Notes under the pieces: generated by a model
The model's database searches: none
What the model was told of the DNA's origin: nothing
The model's input: only the letters and a program-made list of their open reading frames with translations
Assembly: GCA_037893245.1 (NCBI GenBank)
Contig: JBAIAA010000441.1
Coordinates: 1 to 64,000, forward strand
Direction of reading: 5' to 3'
Source: Crossaster papposus
Taxonomy: Eukaryota; Echinodermata; Asteroidea; Velatida; Solasteridae
Length of the DNA stretch: 64,000 nucleotides
Shown here: positions 1-11,030 of the stretch, piece by piece
How positions within the stretch are numbered: the stretch's first letter is position 1
Layout: each line of letters begins with the position of its first letter
Program-made: the position numbers and the translations under genes

Positions 1-278
1 CAACTTTTCTGCTAACTGTTGCGCAGCGCCGTGAAATTGGGCCCAGGTGACACAAGACCCACAATACTTGAACAGACCGATGTTTTCAGGGTTACCTATG
101 CTTATAACTTTTAGTCAGAAACGCTTTAGGTAAGACTCAAAGATATTTGTTACCGACAAAAATGCCAATAAGTGTATTTAAGTGCATCACGAAAATCTCT
201 TTTGAGATATTGCAATATCTAAGGGTAATAAATACAAACTGAGTAACAAAAAAATAGAAAAATAAATAAAATTCTTAC

Positions 279-524
279 TAAATATTACATTAACAAAGAA
301 TGAACAAATGGAGGACTGGTTATTAGTATCGGTGAAAGTATACACAACTTCAGTTGTTCCAACGGGGAATGATTGCCCAGGATCATGAGTGGATGTTTCT
401 GTAATTGGACTGTCGTCTGTTGCAGTAGGTGGTGTCCAGATGCCAATAACAGTTCCCTGAAAAGTATTGGTTGTCAAAAGTAAATCGTCTGGACATCCCA
501 AAATCGATGGTGGTCCATTGTCAT
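279..524 (-). CDS. HYR domain exon, copy 1
   Basis: This 246-nt phase 1-1 exon encodes 82 residues forming one HYR (hyalin repeat) module. Visible hallmarks are GPPSILGCP at the start, WTPPTATDDSP in the middle, the DPGQSFPVGTTEVVYTFTD core and CSFFVNV at the end, with the two cysteines in family positions. The acceptor is TTTCTTTGCAG and the donor is A|GTAAGA. It differs from copy 2 at a few residues, for example DDNGPPSILGCPDD here against VDIAPPSISGCPDN there. Confidence 0.8.
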
Positions 525-3200
525 CTGCAAAGAAAATAAGAGAAAGGCAATTTGTAGGCTTTGGGGCAATTATATGCAAACAGCGTGACACTTCCACATC
601 ACTAAATTAAGTGACAAACAGAAGGGAAAAAAGGAAGGCTTAAGTTTCGTTTTAGCAATTCATCTCTTGTACCAGGGGGGGGGGGGGGGCGGAGGGGGGG
701 GGCTCTTCGAGGCTGTGATTGCGAAACGCTGTGGTACCGTCCATTCTCAAAATAGGGGGGAACAATTTTCTCACTCGAAAAAAAAAGAGTTTTTGGCATC
801 CAATCTTAACATCTTGTCTTTTGTAGTTGTACAAGGTTGTTATTTACCTTAATGTTTATCATCCAATGGCAAAAATTGTCTTGAAAATGAAAAAAGCAGT
901 CGAAAAAATTAAGCGTTGACGTACCGTTGATGCGCGTGGAGATTGTGCACAAATACTCAAACGACGTTAACAAATACCTCCCCTAAAAAGGGCAATAATA
1001 ATCGATAAATTGTGAAAAATCGTGCTTTGACCCCACTCATTTTTTTCCATGGATACGTTAAAAAAGGATGTAGCAGTGATATACTGAATTTTTAAAAAAA
1101 TCTGCCTGTGACCCCCTTGCGTTTTATCGTGTTGTTTTCGAACGAAAATGGCAGAAAATGACATCGCCCCAAACAAAATCCGTGTAGATCGTGCCTGCGT
1201 ACCTGGCTTTGCGGACGTTGTATGAATCACTAAATGCGGAGAGCGATACACGGAGCAAATCTGTACGTGTTTCAATGGTGCGCTTCGCGGTACCGGTAGC
1301 GATCATAGGCCTACGTATTTTATACTGTGTGAGATGTGTGGCTCATGAGCGTGGAAGAACGAATGAGATACATTTCAACGTTGGTGGCGCACTTGCTTGG
1401 GCCCCCCCCTCCGCCCCCCCCCCCCCCCCCCCCCCCTGTCTTGTACTTACTGAATGTGATGGTGACAGTAAATACACATGTTGAGGAAAGCCCAACTGCA
1501 TCGGTAAAAAAGTGTAGGTGACTTGAATGGTTGCGATTGCAAAAAGTTGTCCAGGCATTACGTGTTGGCCGTGTGTCAAACAAATTAACATCTGCTGCAG
1601 TCTGCTAAGCGAGCCTCCGTCTATTTCATGGAGACCGTAAGCAATAAGCGCAGCAAAAGGCACGCTTAATCTAGCGGGACAATTTGCCTAAATCAGTGAC
1701 GTAACAGTAAAATCTCCATGCGCGCGCAAACGTTAGCACAAAAACGCCGTAAAATAGCGCTTAAGTTTTTTTGCTATATTAGCACAACTTTTCTGCTAAC
1801 TGTTGCGCAGCGCCGTGAAATTGGGCCCAGGTGACACAAGACCCACAATACTTGAACAGACCGATGTTTTCAGGGTTACCTATGCTTATAACTTTTAGTC
1901 AGAAACGCTTTAGGTAAGACTCAAAGATATTTGTTACCGACAAAAATGCCAATAAGTGTATTTAAGTGCATCACGAAAATCTCTTTTGAGATATTGCAAT
2001 ATCTAAGGGTAATAAATACAAACTGAGTAACAAAAAAATAGAAAAAAAAATAAAATTCTTACCAAATATTACATTAACAAAGAATGAACAAATGGAGGAC
2101 TGGTTATTAGTATCGGTGAAAGTATACACAACTTCAGTTGTTCCAACGGGGAATGATTGCCCAGGATCATGAGTGGATGTTTCTGTAATTGGACTGTCGT
2201 CTGTTGCAGTAGGTGGTGTCCAGATGCCAATAACAGTTCCCTGAAAAGTATTGGTTGTCAAAAGTAAATTGTCTGGACATCCCGAAATCGATGGTGGTGC
2301 AATGTCAACTGCAAAGAAAATAAGAGAAAGGCAATTTGTAGGCTTTGGGGCAATTATATGCAAACAGCGTGACACTTCCACATCACTAAATTAAGTGACA
2401 AACAGAAGGAAAAAAAAGGAAGGCTTAAGTTTCGTTTTAGCAATTCATCTCTTGTACCAGGGGGGGGGGGGGGGGGGGCGGAGGGGGGGGCTCTTCGAGG
2501 CTGTGATTGCGAAACGCTGTGGTACCGTCCATTCTCAAAATAGGGGGGAACAATTTTCTCACTCGAAAAAAAAAGAGTTTTTGGCATCCAATCTTAACAT
2601 CTTGTCTTTTGTAGTTGTACAAGGTTGTTATTTACCTTAATGTTTATCATCCAATGGCAAAAATTGTATTGAAAAATGAAAAAAAAAAAGCAGTCGAAAA
2701 AATTAAGCGTTGACGTACCGTTGATGCGCGTGGAGATTGTGCACAAATATACTCAAACGACGTTAACAAATACCTCCCCTAAAAAGGGCAATAATAATCG
2801 ATAAATTGTGAAAAATCGTGCTTTGACCCCACTCATTTTTTTCCATGGATACGTAAAAAAGGATGTAGCAGTGATATACTGAATTTTTAAAAAAATCTGC
2901 CTGTGACCCCCTTGCGTTTTATCGTGTTGTTTTCGAACGAAAATGGCAGAAAATGACATCGCCCCAAACAAAATCCGTGTAGATCGTGCCTGCGTACCTG
3001 GCTTTGCGGACGTTGTATGAATCACTAAATGCGGAGAGCGATACACGGAGCAAATCTGTACGTGTTTCAATGGTGCGCTTCGCGGTAGCGATCATAGGCC
3101 TACGTATTTTATACTGTGTGAGATGTGTGGCTCATGAGCGTGGAAGAACGAATGAGATACATTTCAACGTTGGTGGCGCACTTTCTTGGCCCCCCCCCTC

Positions 3201-3232
<32 letters not shown>

Positions 3233-5390
3233 CTTGTACTTACTGAATGTGATGGTGACAGTAAATACACATGTTGAGGAAAGCCCAACTGCATCGGTAA
3301 AAAAGTGTAGGTGACTTGAATGGTTGCGATTGCAAAAAGTTGTCCAGGCATTACGTGTTGGCCGTGTGTCAAACAAATTAACATCTGCTGCAGTCTGCTA
3401 AGCGAGCCTCCGTCTATTTCATGGAGACCGTAAGCAATAAGCGCAGCAAAAGGCACGCTTAATCTAGCGGGACAATTTGCCTAAATCAGTGACGTAACAG
3501 TAAAATCTCCATGCGCGCGCAAACGTTAGCACAAAAACGCCGTAAAATAGCGCTTAAGTTTTTTTGCTATATTAGCACAACTTTTCTGCTAACTGTTGCG
3601 CAGCGCCGTGAAATTGGGCCCAGGTGACACAAGACCCACAATACTTGAAACAGTTAGGATTGCAAAATATATATGAATTTATATTAACAAAATTCTAAAT
3701 AATACAAGCGTACTTAGCAAAATGACTTCTTTACTGAGCATGTGGAAAAACTTTTAGTAAGTTTACTTGATGGCATAACACACAGTGAAGTATTTCACCA
3801 CCAGCAACAATTATTGTTTATGAATGGGGAAATAATCTCATTGAACTTAGACTACAAACATATTTATACTCACGAATTTGCCAGCTCACTCGAAAGCCTC
3901 GATAAGGGATCTGTTTGTCCGTGAGAAAATACATCCACACTGTGTCAGTGTTTGAAACTGTCACAGGATCAGGGGCGTTAAAGCCCTCAAAAAAGAAAAG
4001 GCCGTCAACAGCTGTGTTTCCAGCGTTAAATTGGTCGACGGGTGGAATTAAACCAGCTCCAATGTACAGCTCATCTTTATCGTCCTCAATTTGAAAGACC
4101 GTGTCAAATGTGAACGTGAATCCACTTGCTCCAGGAACATAGAGGAGGTACAGTGCTCTGTAGCGATTTGGGTAGTTATTTGGGTAATTTAGAGATGTAA
4201 ATACACCACTTGAACACAGAGACCCATAACAGGTGAACAATTCCTGAGTTACTGTGAAAATAAAGAGGGAAAACAAAGAGGAAAACTGCTTGGTTTTAGT
4301 TGATCTTGTTAAGGCAAATTAGATTTCAAGTCAACCTTACGGTAGCTTTGGGCCTTAAAGACTAGGCCTTAAGTGTCAAAGCCTCGGCCTTAGCCTTGAC
4401 CTTGACGGTCAAACTCAAAGCCTTTGCTCAAGCCTCCAACACTGCCTTTGAGCATTTCGGACATGTCCTCGTGAATTAACAATATAGAGCTAACATTATA
4501 CCATGTATAACAGGAATAATAAAATCATGTAATTTGAACTTTACATGTTTTTTTTGTCGTCAGCATCTAGGCTAACCCGGCAGAACATTGTAAAGAACAA
4601 TGCTTTATTATTATTATTATTATTATTATTTATTCGGCCATGACATTCAAAATACAAACATGTATTTATGTACATTCGAAGTAAGAAAAGGCATACATCA
4701 AAAACAATCAAGATGAAAAATGAATGGTATAACAAATTCCAATACAAAATAATAAATGTATGTATAAAGGTACGGTGGGGGAGAGATAGGGGTGGGGATG
4801 AGAAAGGTATAAAAGAGGAGCAGAATGGAGAAGGGGGAGTGGGAGGGAGTTCACAGCAGAATAAAGACAATCCGTTCTAAGATGGCCAGGATGAACAAAA
4901 GTGAAAACACTGTGACTCGAAAGCCTGATGTCCATCCAATCTTAGGTAGGTAATATACCAAAAATAAGCTATTAAATACAAGTAATATGAGAGGTTAAAA
5001 ATAAATCTGGAAAATAAGAAAATGTATATATTTGATATGCTATAATTCAGGGCAATATATGAATAATTAAATAAGTAAATAAATAAATAAATATTTGCTA
5101 AAAAAAGTAAAAGAATTTAAATGAAAATTTAAAAGTAGCATTACAAAAATAAATCAATATGAAACACACAAACATACAAACAAGCTGAAGAAAAGAAAAA
5201 GAAAAAAAACCTGCAGCATTTGGGCATTAAACATTTTTTGTAACTTTTGTGTTTTTGTGTAACTTACGTATTTGCACTGTGCAGTCGTATCCAGCTTGAT
5301 TCGGCAGATTACACTCACAGATGTATCCTTCCGAACTATTTCTAGCGAAACAGCTTGCATTATTCATGCATGGATTGGGGTTGCACAAGT
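279..5390 (-). CDS. EGF-CUB-HYR mosaic extracellular protein (partial gene, 3' end outside window)
   Basis: Composite minus-strand gene assembled from exons 5390-5268 (EGF-like), 4251-3874 (CUB), 2308-2063 (HYR) and 524-279 (HYR), plus two degenerate half-HYR segments at 3384-3244 and 1591-1451. Every intact exon has AG/GT borders and is symmetric phase 1-1, the usual architecture of shuffled extracellular modules. HYR (hyalin repeat) modules are immunoglobulin-like adhesion domains known from echinoderm hyalin and many mosaic proteins; CUB and EGF modules mediate extracellular protein binding. The product is therefore inferred to be a secreted or cell-surface adhesion or matrix protein. No signal peptide, start codon, membrane segment or stop codon was found, so both ends are missing. 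I cannot name an orthologue. Joining of all exons into one transcript is inferred from strand, phase and spacing. Confidence 0.6.
1451..1591 (-). pseudogene. Degenerate half-HYR segment, copy 1 (frameshifted)
   Basis: On the minus strand the segment encodes PGQLFAIATIQVTYTF in one frame and then FTDAVGLSSTCVFTVTITF in another. Together these are the C-terminal half of a HYR module. The junction ACTTTTTTACCGATG carries two extra T compared with the expected ACTTTTACCGATG. The donor GTAAGT is intact and a possible acceptor (CTGCTGCAG) lies at 1592-1600. The N-terminal half (CP...WTPPTATD) is not visible. It may be a decayed exon, or an exon broken by a sequencing error in a T run. Confidence 0.5.
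2063..2308 (-). CDS. HYR domain exon, copy 2
   Basis: This second 246-nt phase 1-1 HYR exon is nearly identical to the one at 279-524. The acceptor is TTTCTTTGCAG and the donor G|GTAAGA. It encodes PPSISGCPDN, WTPPTATDDSP and CSFFVNVIF with both cysteines kept. The open frame and the clustering of differences in the first ten residues suggest it is a functional, recently duplicated module. Confidence 0.8.
3244..3384 (-). pseudogene. Degenerate half-HYR segment, copy 2 (same frameshift)
   Basis: This is the counterpart of 1451-1591 in the second tandem unit, with the same T-run frameshift between the QVTYTF part and the TDAVGLSSTCVFTVTITF part. Sharing the lesion implies that it predates the duplication, or that the same run was misread twice. 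A long C run lies just past the donor, at about 3,190-3,229. Confidence 0.45.
3874..4251 (-). CDS. CUB domain exon
   Basis: This 378-nt phase 1-1 exon encodes 126 residues with a CUB fold signature. An early Cys pair (CYGSLC) is followed by GVFTSLNYPNNYPN, an aromatic-rich strand (FTFTFDTVFQIEDDKDELYIG) and a closing YRGFRVSWQI. The acceptor is TTTTCACAG and the donor C|GTGAGT. The second CUB disulfide is absent: the usual C-x-D-x-L stretch reads DKDELYIG. Some CUB domains in mosaic proteins also lack this pair. Confidence 0.75.
4599..4631. repeat. (ATT)n microsatellite
   Basis: About ten tandem ATT triplets in the intron between the EGF and CUB exons. No function is implied. Confidence 0.85.
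5268..5390 (-). CDS. EGF-like domain exon
   Basis: This 123-nt phase 1-1 exon encodes 41 residues with six cysteines in EGF order: C-NPNP-C-MNNAS-C, then a loop, then YI-C-E-C, and a final GYD-C. The acceptor is TTTAATTGCAG and the donor GTAAGT. It lacks the Asp/Asn-x-Asp/Glu start typical of calcium-binding EGF. It is the most 5' exon recognised for this gene. Confidence 0.7.
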
Positions 5391-5456
5391 CTGCAATTAA
5401 AAAACAAGAGAAAAACAAACACTGACTTAGGCCCGTATACGCAGGATTTTGTATGT

Positions 5457-5895
5457 GGGGGGGGGGGGGGGGGAGTGCGAATTTGTACTGTAGTGTTGGG
5501 ACAAAAAATAGAACCAACATTTTGTTTGTGCCAGTACCGTTATTTCTACATCAAAATACCATTATTTACCCCGGAAAATGTCGACCTTTTGTTAATTTTT
5601 TTTTGGGGGGGGGGGGGGGGGGGGGGGATTTGTACTGATGGGACCAAAAATAGGACCAAAATTTTTCGTTTGTCAGTACGGTTATTTCTACATCAAAATA
5701 CCATTATTTACCCCCAAAAATATGGACCTTTTGGTAATTTGGGGGGCGAATTAGTACTGATGCATAGGACAAAAAAATGGGACCAAATTTTGCGTGTGTC
5801 AGTACAGTTTATCTACATCAAAATACCATTATTTACCCCGGAAAATGTGGACCTTTTGGTAATTTAGGGGGTGCGTATGCACCCGTCGAACCGCC
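5457..5895 (+). repeat. Three ~120-bp tandem units separated by G-runs
   Basis: Three diverged copies of a block contain AATAGGACCAAAATTTT-like text and TACATCAAAATACCATTATT. They start near 5,476, 5,629 and 5,752. The first two are preceded by runs of about 18 and 22 G (5,457-5,474 and 5,606-5,627), the third by GGGGGG. A C-rich stretch (CGCCCCCCCC) closes the block. It lies upstream of the EGF exon on that gene's strand. Confidence 0.75.
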
Positions 5896-6193
5896 CCCCC
5901 CAGACAATGTAAATTCGTAACTTAATCTACAGTAAAATGTACCTAACATTTTCTTAACGTAAAATGTTCTTTTAAACGGCTGTAGATTATTGTATAAATA
6001 CTCTGCCTACGTGCAGCGCTGACGATTTTCCCCAGTTGTTTATTCCCGCGTTCACGTAGTCGTATATAGATCTTTTCACAATAACTGTTGATTTGGACAA
6101 AGGCGGCTGTGCTTCGCCTCGTCCACTGTACTTGATATAATGCTTGCTGTTGAACCTTTATGAATTCATTGTGTAAGATCTAGGGGCCTAAAC
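5896..6193. other. Intergenic or intronic DNA without recognisable gene
   Basis: No ORF, exon with family resemblance or RNA gene was seen. It separates the G-rich triplicate from the 3.6-kb duplication. Confidence 0.5.
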
Positions 6194-6681
6194 TAAGGAA
6201 TAAGATCGAGTATGGGTGCATGTGACTAAATCAGTGAAAATCAGTGCGCGCGAGCTTATTAATATTTTGTGATCCCTCCGGTAATTTTGAATAAGAGGTC
6301 CCTGGGGCCTATACATTGGACTGATTGTATAAATATTTGTGGAAATCAAGAATTGGTGACCCGTGGCTTCCAACTCGGGAGATTCCGTTCTCAAAAAAAG
6401 ACCAATACGTGGGTCTATTTGGCATAGAGGCGGGGGGCTATATTGATACCTGGGCCCAGAGCTGGGCCACCAGTTTAGGGGTGGTTTGTGTGGAGGGGAG
6501 TATAAAAAAAATTCATTCGGTCAACCCCCATAAATTTGAAAAGAAAATTGTTCTAGGAGTCTTAATCCTTGATTTCCAGTCAAAAAAATATGGCCACTCT
6601 ACTCATGAGCGTCACCAGGCGGCGCTCTTTCTTTTTCAATGAGCGCCGTATTTAGTGTAGTGGAACCACTGACCTCTACAC

Positions 6682-6938
6682 CTGGGCCCAATTTCATGGC
6701 TCTGTTAACCACAGAATTCCTCGCTTACGGTCACTATTTTCCGCTAACCGCGCTAGCAGAAAAATTATTTGCTCACCCGGTAAGCACAGAATCCTTAGTT
6801 ACGGGATGTACGCATGCTCAGAGACCAAAATTCCTTGCTAACGCGTGAAATACGTTTACCGTAAGCACCAAATTTTCTGCTATAGTATAAGCAGGGATTT
6901 TTCGCTAACGGTAAGCAGAGCCAAGAAATTGGGCCCTG
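6682..6938. mobile_element. MITE with GGGCCCAATTTC ends
   Basis: Starts TGGGCCCAATTTCATGGCTC and ends with the inverted version GAGCCAAGAAATTGGGCCC. It is rich in internal GCTAACGGTAAGC-type motifs. It interrupts the terminal repeat of the foldback element that continues at 6,938-7,235. A shortened copy is present at about 10,275-10,402, and an end fragment recurs in the HYR tandem units (for example 1,785-1,830). Confidence 0.6.
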
Positions 6939-7235
6939 GACGGATCATTGTCCATATTCTGCTGTGCTAACACTTGAAGTCGGCGTGAACTGGAAGTGCA
7001 ACATGGCGGACCCGAGACGTCACTGCTGTAAGCCAATGAAATGTCCAGGTGTAGAGGTCAGTGGATTTACTCTGTACATGTTGTATTTATAAACATTACG
7101 TAATACGTATCGTACCAACACCTGGACATTTCATTGGCTCACAGAGTGACGTCGTGGGTCCGCCATGTTGCACTTCTCCGCATGCCGACTTCAAAATGAA
7201 ACAATGATGATCTGTCCATGTATAGAGGTCAGTGA
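6938..7235. mobile_element. Foldback MITE, copy 1
   Basis: The two halves are inverted copies. Left-half motifs GAAGTCGGCG, AACATGGCGGACCC and CCAATGAAATGTCCAGGTG reappear reverse-complemented in the right half. The ends read as CCTCTACACCTGG-like. Two further copies lie at about 10,397-10,705 and 13,288-13,608. There is no transposase; it is a non-autonomous element. Confidence 0.75.
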
Positions 7236-7312
7236 GTGGAACCGTATGACACACACTGTTTGCTGGCTGTTGTGACTTTTCACTAGACAATATGTGAATT
7301 GGGTTTTCAGTC

Positions 7313-7520
7313 CCTGCCTGACTCCGTGGGTTTTCTCAAGGATATTCTTCTGGGGTTTTCCTCCCACCTCTAAAACTGTACCTTCTTCCCACTGTCTTCT
7401 CTCTACCTGTTTCTTCTGGCTTGCGAGCTACAGTGCCTAGAGCATTTTTGAGAGATCCTTGTTTCATTACCAGAAAGAATTAATAATAAGTATGAAGCGC
7501 CTTATGTGACGAATTCAATG
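7313..7520 (+). mobile_element. SINE 3' region, copy 1
   Basis: Contains TTTCTTCTGGCTTGCGAGCT, CAGTGCCTAGAGC and ATCCTTGTTTCATTACCAGA followed by AATTAATAATAAG. The same tail ends the tRNA-derived SINE at 62,228-62,632. The tRNA-like head is missing here but partly present in the duplicate at about 10,754. Confidence 0.65.
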
Positions 7521-7906
7521 TAATGAATACTACATCTCTTTTCACCTTAGATAAAAACTATGTACATCTGCAAATAAAGTTTTGCAGGTTTAAAACTGGT
7601 GATCAAGTAAAGTGATGCAAATATAATCTCATTGGTGTGAGTGCACTAATTTTGTAAATTTCAGAGTATAGGGCCTTCAGGTAAACAGTTTTCTTTTTAA
7701 TCAGCCATTTTAACTTTTAAATTTAAACAAGCTGTGAATACAGGTCTTCTTAACACAATAACACAAAACATGCAGGTATCTCTTGTACAGTCTTTAACAA
7801 GCAAAGTCCTTAAATGAGATGGACAGGTAGGCGACGATCTCTTGGAGGGTTCCTACGTGGTGCTGGTGCTTGAGCTGGGATTTGCCCTGCACCGCGTCTT
7901 TGCCTT

Positions 7907-8596
7907 GCACCGCGTCAGGGGCAGCACACGGTCAGGGGCAGCACCGCGTCAGGGGCAGCACCGCGTCAGGGGCAGCACCGCGGTCAGGGGCAGCACACGG
8001 TCAGGGGCAGCACCGCGTCAGGGGCAGCACACGGTCAGGGGCAGCACACGGTCAGGGGCAGCACACGGTCAGGGGCAGCACCGCCTCAGGGGCAGCACCG
8101 CCTCAGGGGCAGCACCGCCTCAGGGGCAGCACCGCCTCAGGGGCAGCACCGCCTCAGGGGCAGCACCGCCTCAGGGGCAGCACCGCCTCAGGGGCAGCAC
8201 CGCCTCAGGGGCAGCACCGCCTCAGGGGCAGCACCGCCTCAGGGGCAGCACCGCCTCAGGGGCAGCACCGCCTCAGGGGCAGCACCGCCTCAGGGGCAGC
8301 ACCGCCTCAGGGGCAGCACCGCCTCAGGGGCAGCACCGCCTCAGGGGCAGCACGGCCTCAGGGGCAGCACGGCCTCAGGGGCAGCACGGCCTCAGGGGCA
8401 GCACGGCCTCAGGGGCAGCACGGCGTCAGGGGCAGCACGGCCTCAGGGGCAGCACGGCGTCAGGGGCAGCACGGCGTCAGGGGCAGCACGGCGTCAGGGG
8501 CAGCACGGCGTCAGGGGCAGCACGGCGTCAGGGGCAGCACGGCGTACGAAGCAGCACCTTGTCAGGGGCAGCACTGCGGCAGCACCGCGTCAGGGG
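7907..8596 (+). repeat. 17-bp minisatellite, array 1 (about 40 units)
   Basis: Unit is GCACCGCCTCAGGGGCA and variants. Variants occur in ordered blocks from left to right: mixed CCGCGTC/CACGGTC, then a long run of CCGCCTC, then CGGCCTC, then CGGCGTC. Because 17 is not a multiple of 3, three units give a 51-nt, 17-residue period and leave at least two forward frames open. Those ORFs are a by-product of the repeat. Confidence 0.95.
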
Positions 8597-9140
8597 AAAT
8601 CAACCGTTACGACGCCGCGTATGAAATCCCAAATGCCACCTTTTAAAGTTTAGTAAATACCGTTTAGTGAGTTGTGCAAAAGTTCTCAAAAACACGCGAT
8701 TCCAATTGTCTTTATGCTTCAGCTATACATATTTTAAAAAGGAGGGGGATTAGAACTTTCAAGTAACATTATTTCAATAAAAAATGGGCCATATAATCAA
8801 CGCAACTCCACTAAGAAAAGTACTTATTTTTGTGTTCTACTTAACGGTACCTTGTCCGAGTGAAGTTCTTGCCAAACACACCAACAGAGCCAACGCAACA
8901 AGTCGCTCCATGGCGGAAGCTCGGCGCTTCGTATATCCCACACAATAAATATTTTACTTTCGTTAGGTTATAAACTAGCGCAAATAACGTCTGCGGAAAA
9001 CAGCGACGAGAAACGACTCTACTACAGTACTAGTGTCAAGTCTGTGCGTTTACTAGTGCCCCTTATACTAGTTTCCACAGCGCTGTGCACACACACATCT
9101 ATCCCTTCATTTATCCAAAACAAGTTCATCAAAACACGCC

Positions 9141-9560
9141 CCGGTATTCAGTGGCGTGAGCTTGGCTCAGGGTGCCCAGGGGCCCGGGGGCCAGAAACGG
9201 TTGGCCGGGTGCCCCCTCAACAAATGCGGGGACCTATATTTTCCTTTGTTACGAAGTCAGCTCGAATTGAAACACCTGCATACCATTACCAGGTAGAAGT
9301 TAGAACGCATATTATAACTCCCCCGTTTAACCGTTTTGGCTTGGTGGATATTCAGTCCAAGGCGGATATTTCGAGCTATGATGAGACAGCTTGATGTCTT
9401 CTCAAGATTTTGATAGTAATGGTCAAAAGTGTAATCCTATGCCAGGTGGGGAAAGGTTTCCACTTCCAAAAGTATCATCGTGTGTGCCAGACCTACCGGG
9501 TCCCCCCCCCCCCCCCCCCCCTCCCCCCGAGCGCATAGGAGGTACGCCACTGCCGGTATA
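9141..9560. mobile_element. hAT-like MITE with 8-bp target duplication
   Basis: Terminal inverted repeats are CAGTGGCGT and ACGCCACTG. They are flanked by CCGGTATT on the left and CCGGTATA on the right, an 8-bp near-perfect target site duplication as expected for the hAT superfamily. The interior has a C run at about 9,503-9,530. There is no transposase. The copy in the second duplication unit is at about 12,443-12,852. Confidence 0.65.
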
Positions 9561-10396
9561 CGTGTTGTCCCCAAAACTTGTCATGTTTTTTCCTTTTCTT
9601 TTCAACGCTCTTTGACAATTATAATGCAGCTTTTGTTGCTAACTTTTGCCCGAATGGATTTATTTTAAGGTATAGGCCTTGTACAGTCACTGCAATGCGC
9701 TCATAATGTTGGCCTTATTCCTCCATGGTTACACGTAGCCCAGAGGTACATTAATCACTTTGAAAAACGGCTTCTGTCGAAACGAGAGAAATCGAAATTT
9801 GATTATGATTAAGGAATAAGATCGAGTGTGGGTGCATGTGACTAAATCAGTGAAAATCAGTGCGCGCGAGCTCATTAATATTTTGTGATCCCTCCGGTAA
9901 TTTTGAATAAGAGGTCACTGGGGCCTATACATTGGACTGATTGTAGAAATATTTGTGGAAATCAAGAATTGGTGACCCTAGGCTTCCAACTCGGGAGATT
10001 CCGTTCTCAAAAAAAGACCAATACGTGGGTCTATTTGGCATAGAGGCGGGGGGCTATATTGATACCTGGGCCCAAGAGCTGGGCCACCAGTTTAGGGGTG
10101 GTTTGTGTGGAGGGGAGTATAAAAAAAATTCATTCGGTCAACCCCCATAAATTTGAAAAGAAAATTGTTCTAGGAGTCTTAATCCTTGATTTTCAGTCAA
10201 AAAAATATGGCCACTCTACTCATGAGCGTCACCAGGCGGCGCTCTTTCTTTCAATTTTTGTGTTGGTTACAATGAGCGCCGTGTTTGCTGACCAAAATTC
10301 CTTGCTAACGCGTGAAATACGTTTACCGTAAGCACCGAATTTTCTGCTATAGTAAGCAGGGATTTTTCGCTAACGGTAAGCAGAGCCAAGAAATTG

Positions 10397-10705
10397 GGCC
10401 CTGGACGGATCATTGTCCATATTCTGCTGTGCTAACACTTGAAGTCGGCGTGAACTGGAAGTGCAACATGGCGGACCCGAGACGTCACTGCTGTAAGCCA
10501 ATGAAATGTCCAGGTGTAGAGGTCAGTGGATTTACTCTGTACATTTTGTATTTATAAACATTACGTAATACGTATCGTACCAACACCTGGACATTTCATT
10601 GGCTCACAGAGTGACGTCGTGGGTCCGCCATGTTGCACTTCTCCGCATGCCGACTTCAAAATGAAACAATGATGATCTGTCCATGTATAGAGGTCAGTGA
10701 GTGGA
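10397..10705. mobile_element. Foldback MITE, copy 2
   Basis: Duplicate of the 6,938-7,235 element inside the second 3.6-kb unit, differing by a few substitutions. Confidence 0.75.
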
Positions 10706-10753
10706 ACTGTATGACACACACTGTTTGCTGGCTGTTGTGACTTTTCACTAGAC

Positions 10754-11030
10754 TGACCTTTGGCCTTTATACCGGATTCTCCCACTATGACCCGGGTTCG
10801 AACCCCGCCTGGGCCAATATGTGAATTGGGTTTTCAGTCCCTGCCTGACTCCGTGGGTTTTCTCAAGGATATTCTTCTGGGGTTTACCTCCCACCTCTAA
10901 AACTGTACCTTCTTCTCATTGTCTTCTCTCTACAGGTTTCTTCTGGCTTGCGAGCTACAGTGCCTAGAGCGCTTTTGCGGGATCCTTGTTTCATTACCAG
11001 AAAGAATTAATAATAAGTATGAAGCGCCTT
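10754..11030 (+). mobile_element. SINE with tRNA-like B box, copy 2
   Basis: Includes GGGTTCGAACCCC at about 10,794-10,806, a good RNA polymerase III B-box, followed by the SINE tail motifs GAGCTACAGTGCCTAGAGCG and CATTACCAGA. The first 62 bp, including the B box, are absent at the matching place in copy 1 (near 7,287). Confidence 0.55.

Larger units (their letters stand above)
1..3650. repeat. 1.79-kb tandem duplication of HYR-coding DNA
   Basis: The sequence starting CAACTTTTCTGCTAACTG at position 1 recurs at 1785 and again, as a roughly 70-bp stub, at 3578. That gives units of 1,784 and 1,793 bp plus a partial third copy ending near 3,650. Each unit holds one HYR exon and one half-HYR segment. 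Copies are nearly identical, introns included; most differences are homopolymer lengths and short indels. The window starts exactly at the unit start, so more copies may lie to the left. Confidence 0.9.

Noticed and set aside
7842-8646. Long forward ORFs of about 260 codons with QGQHRLRGSTASGAA-type repeats (also 11,365-11,952)
   Set aside because: They are open only because the 17-bp minisatellite lacks stops; two frames give the same repeat peptide, and there is no splice or domain evidence.
10780-10816. tRNA gene around GGGTTCGAACCCC
   Set aside because: Only the B-box half is present; it belongs to a SINE head within duplicated repeat DNA.
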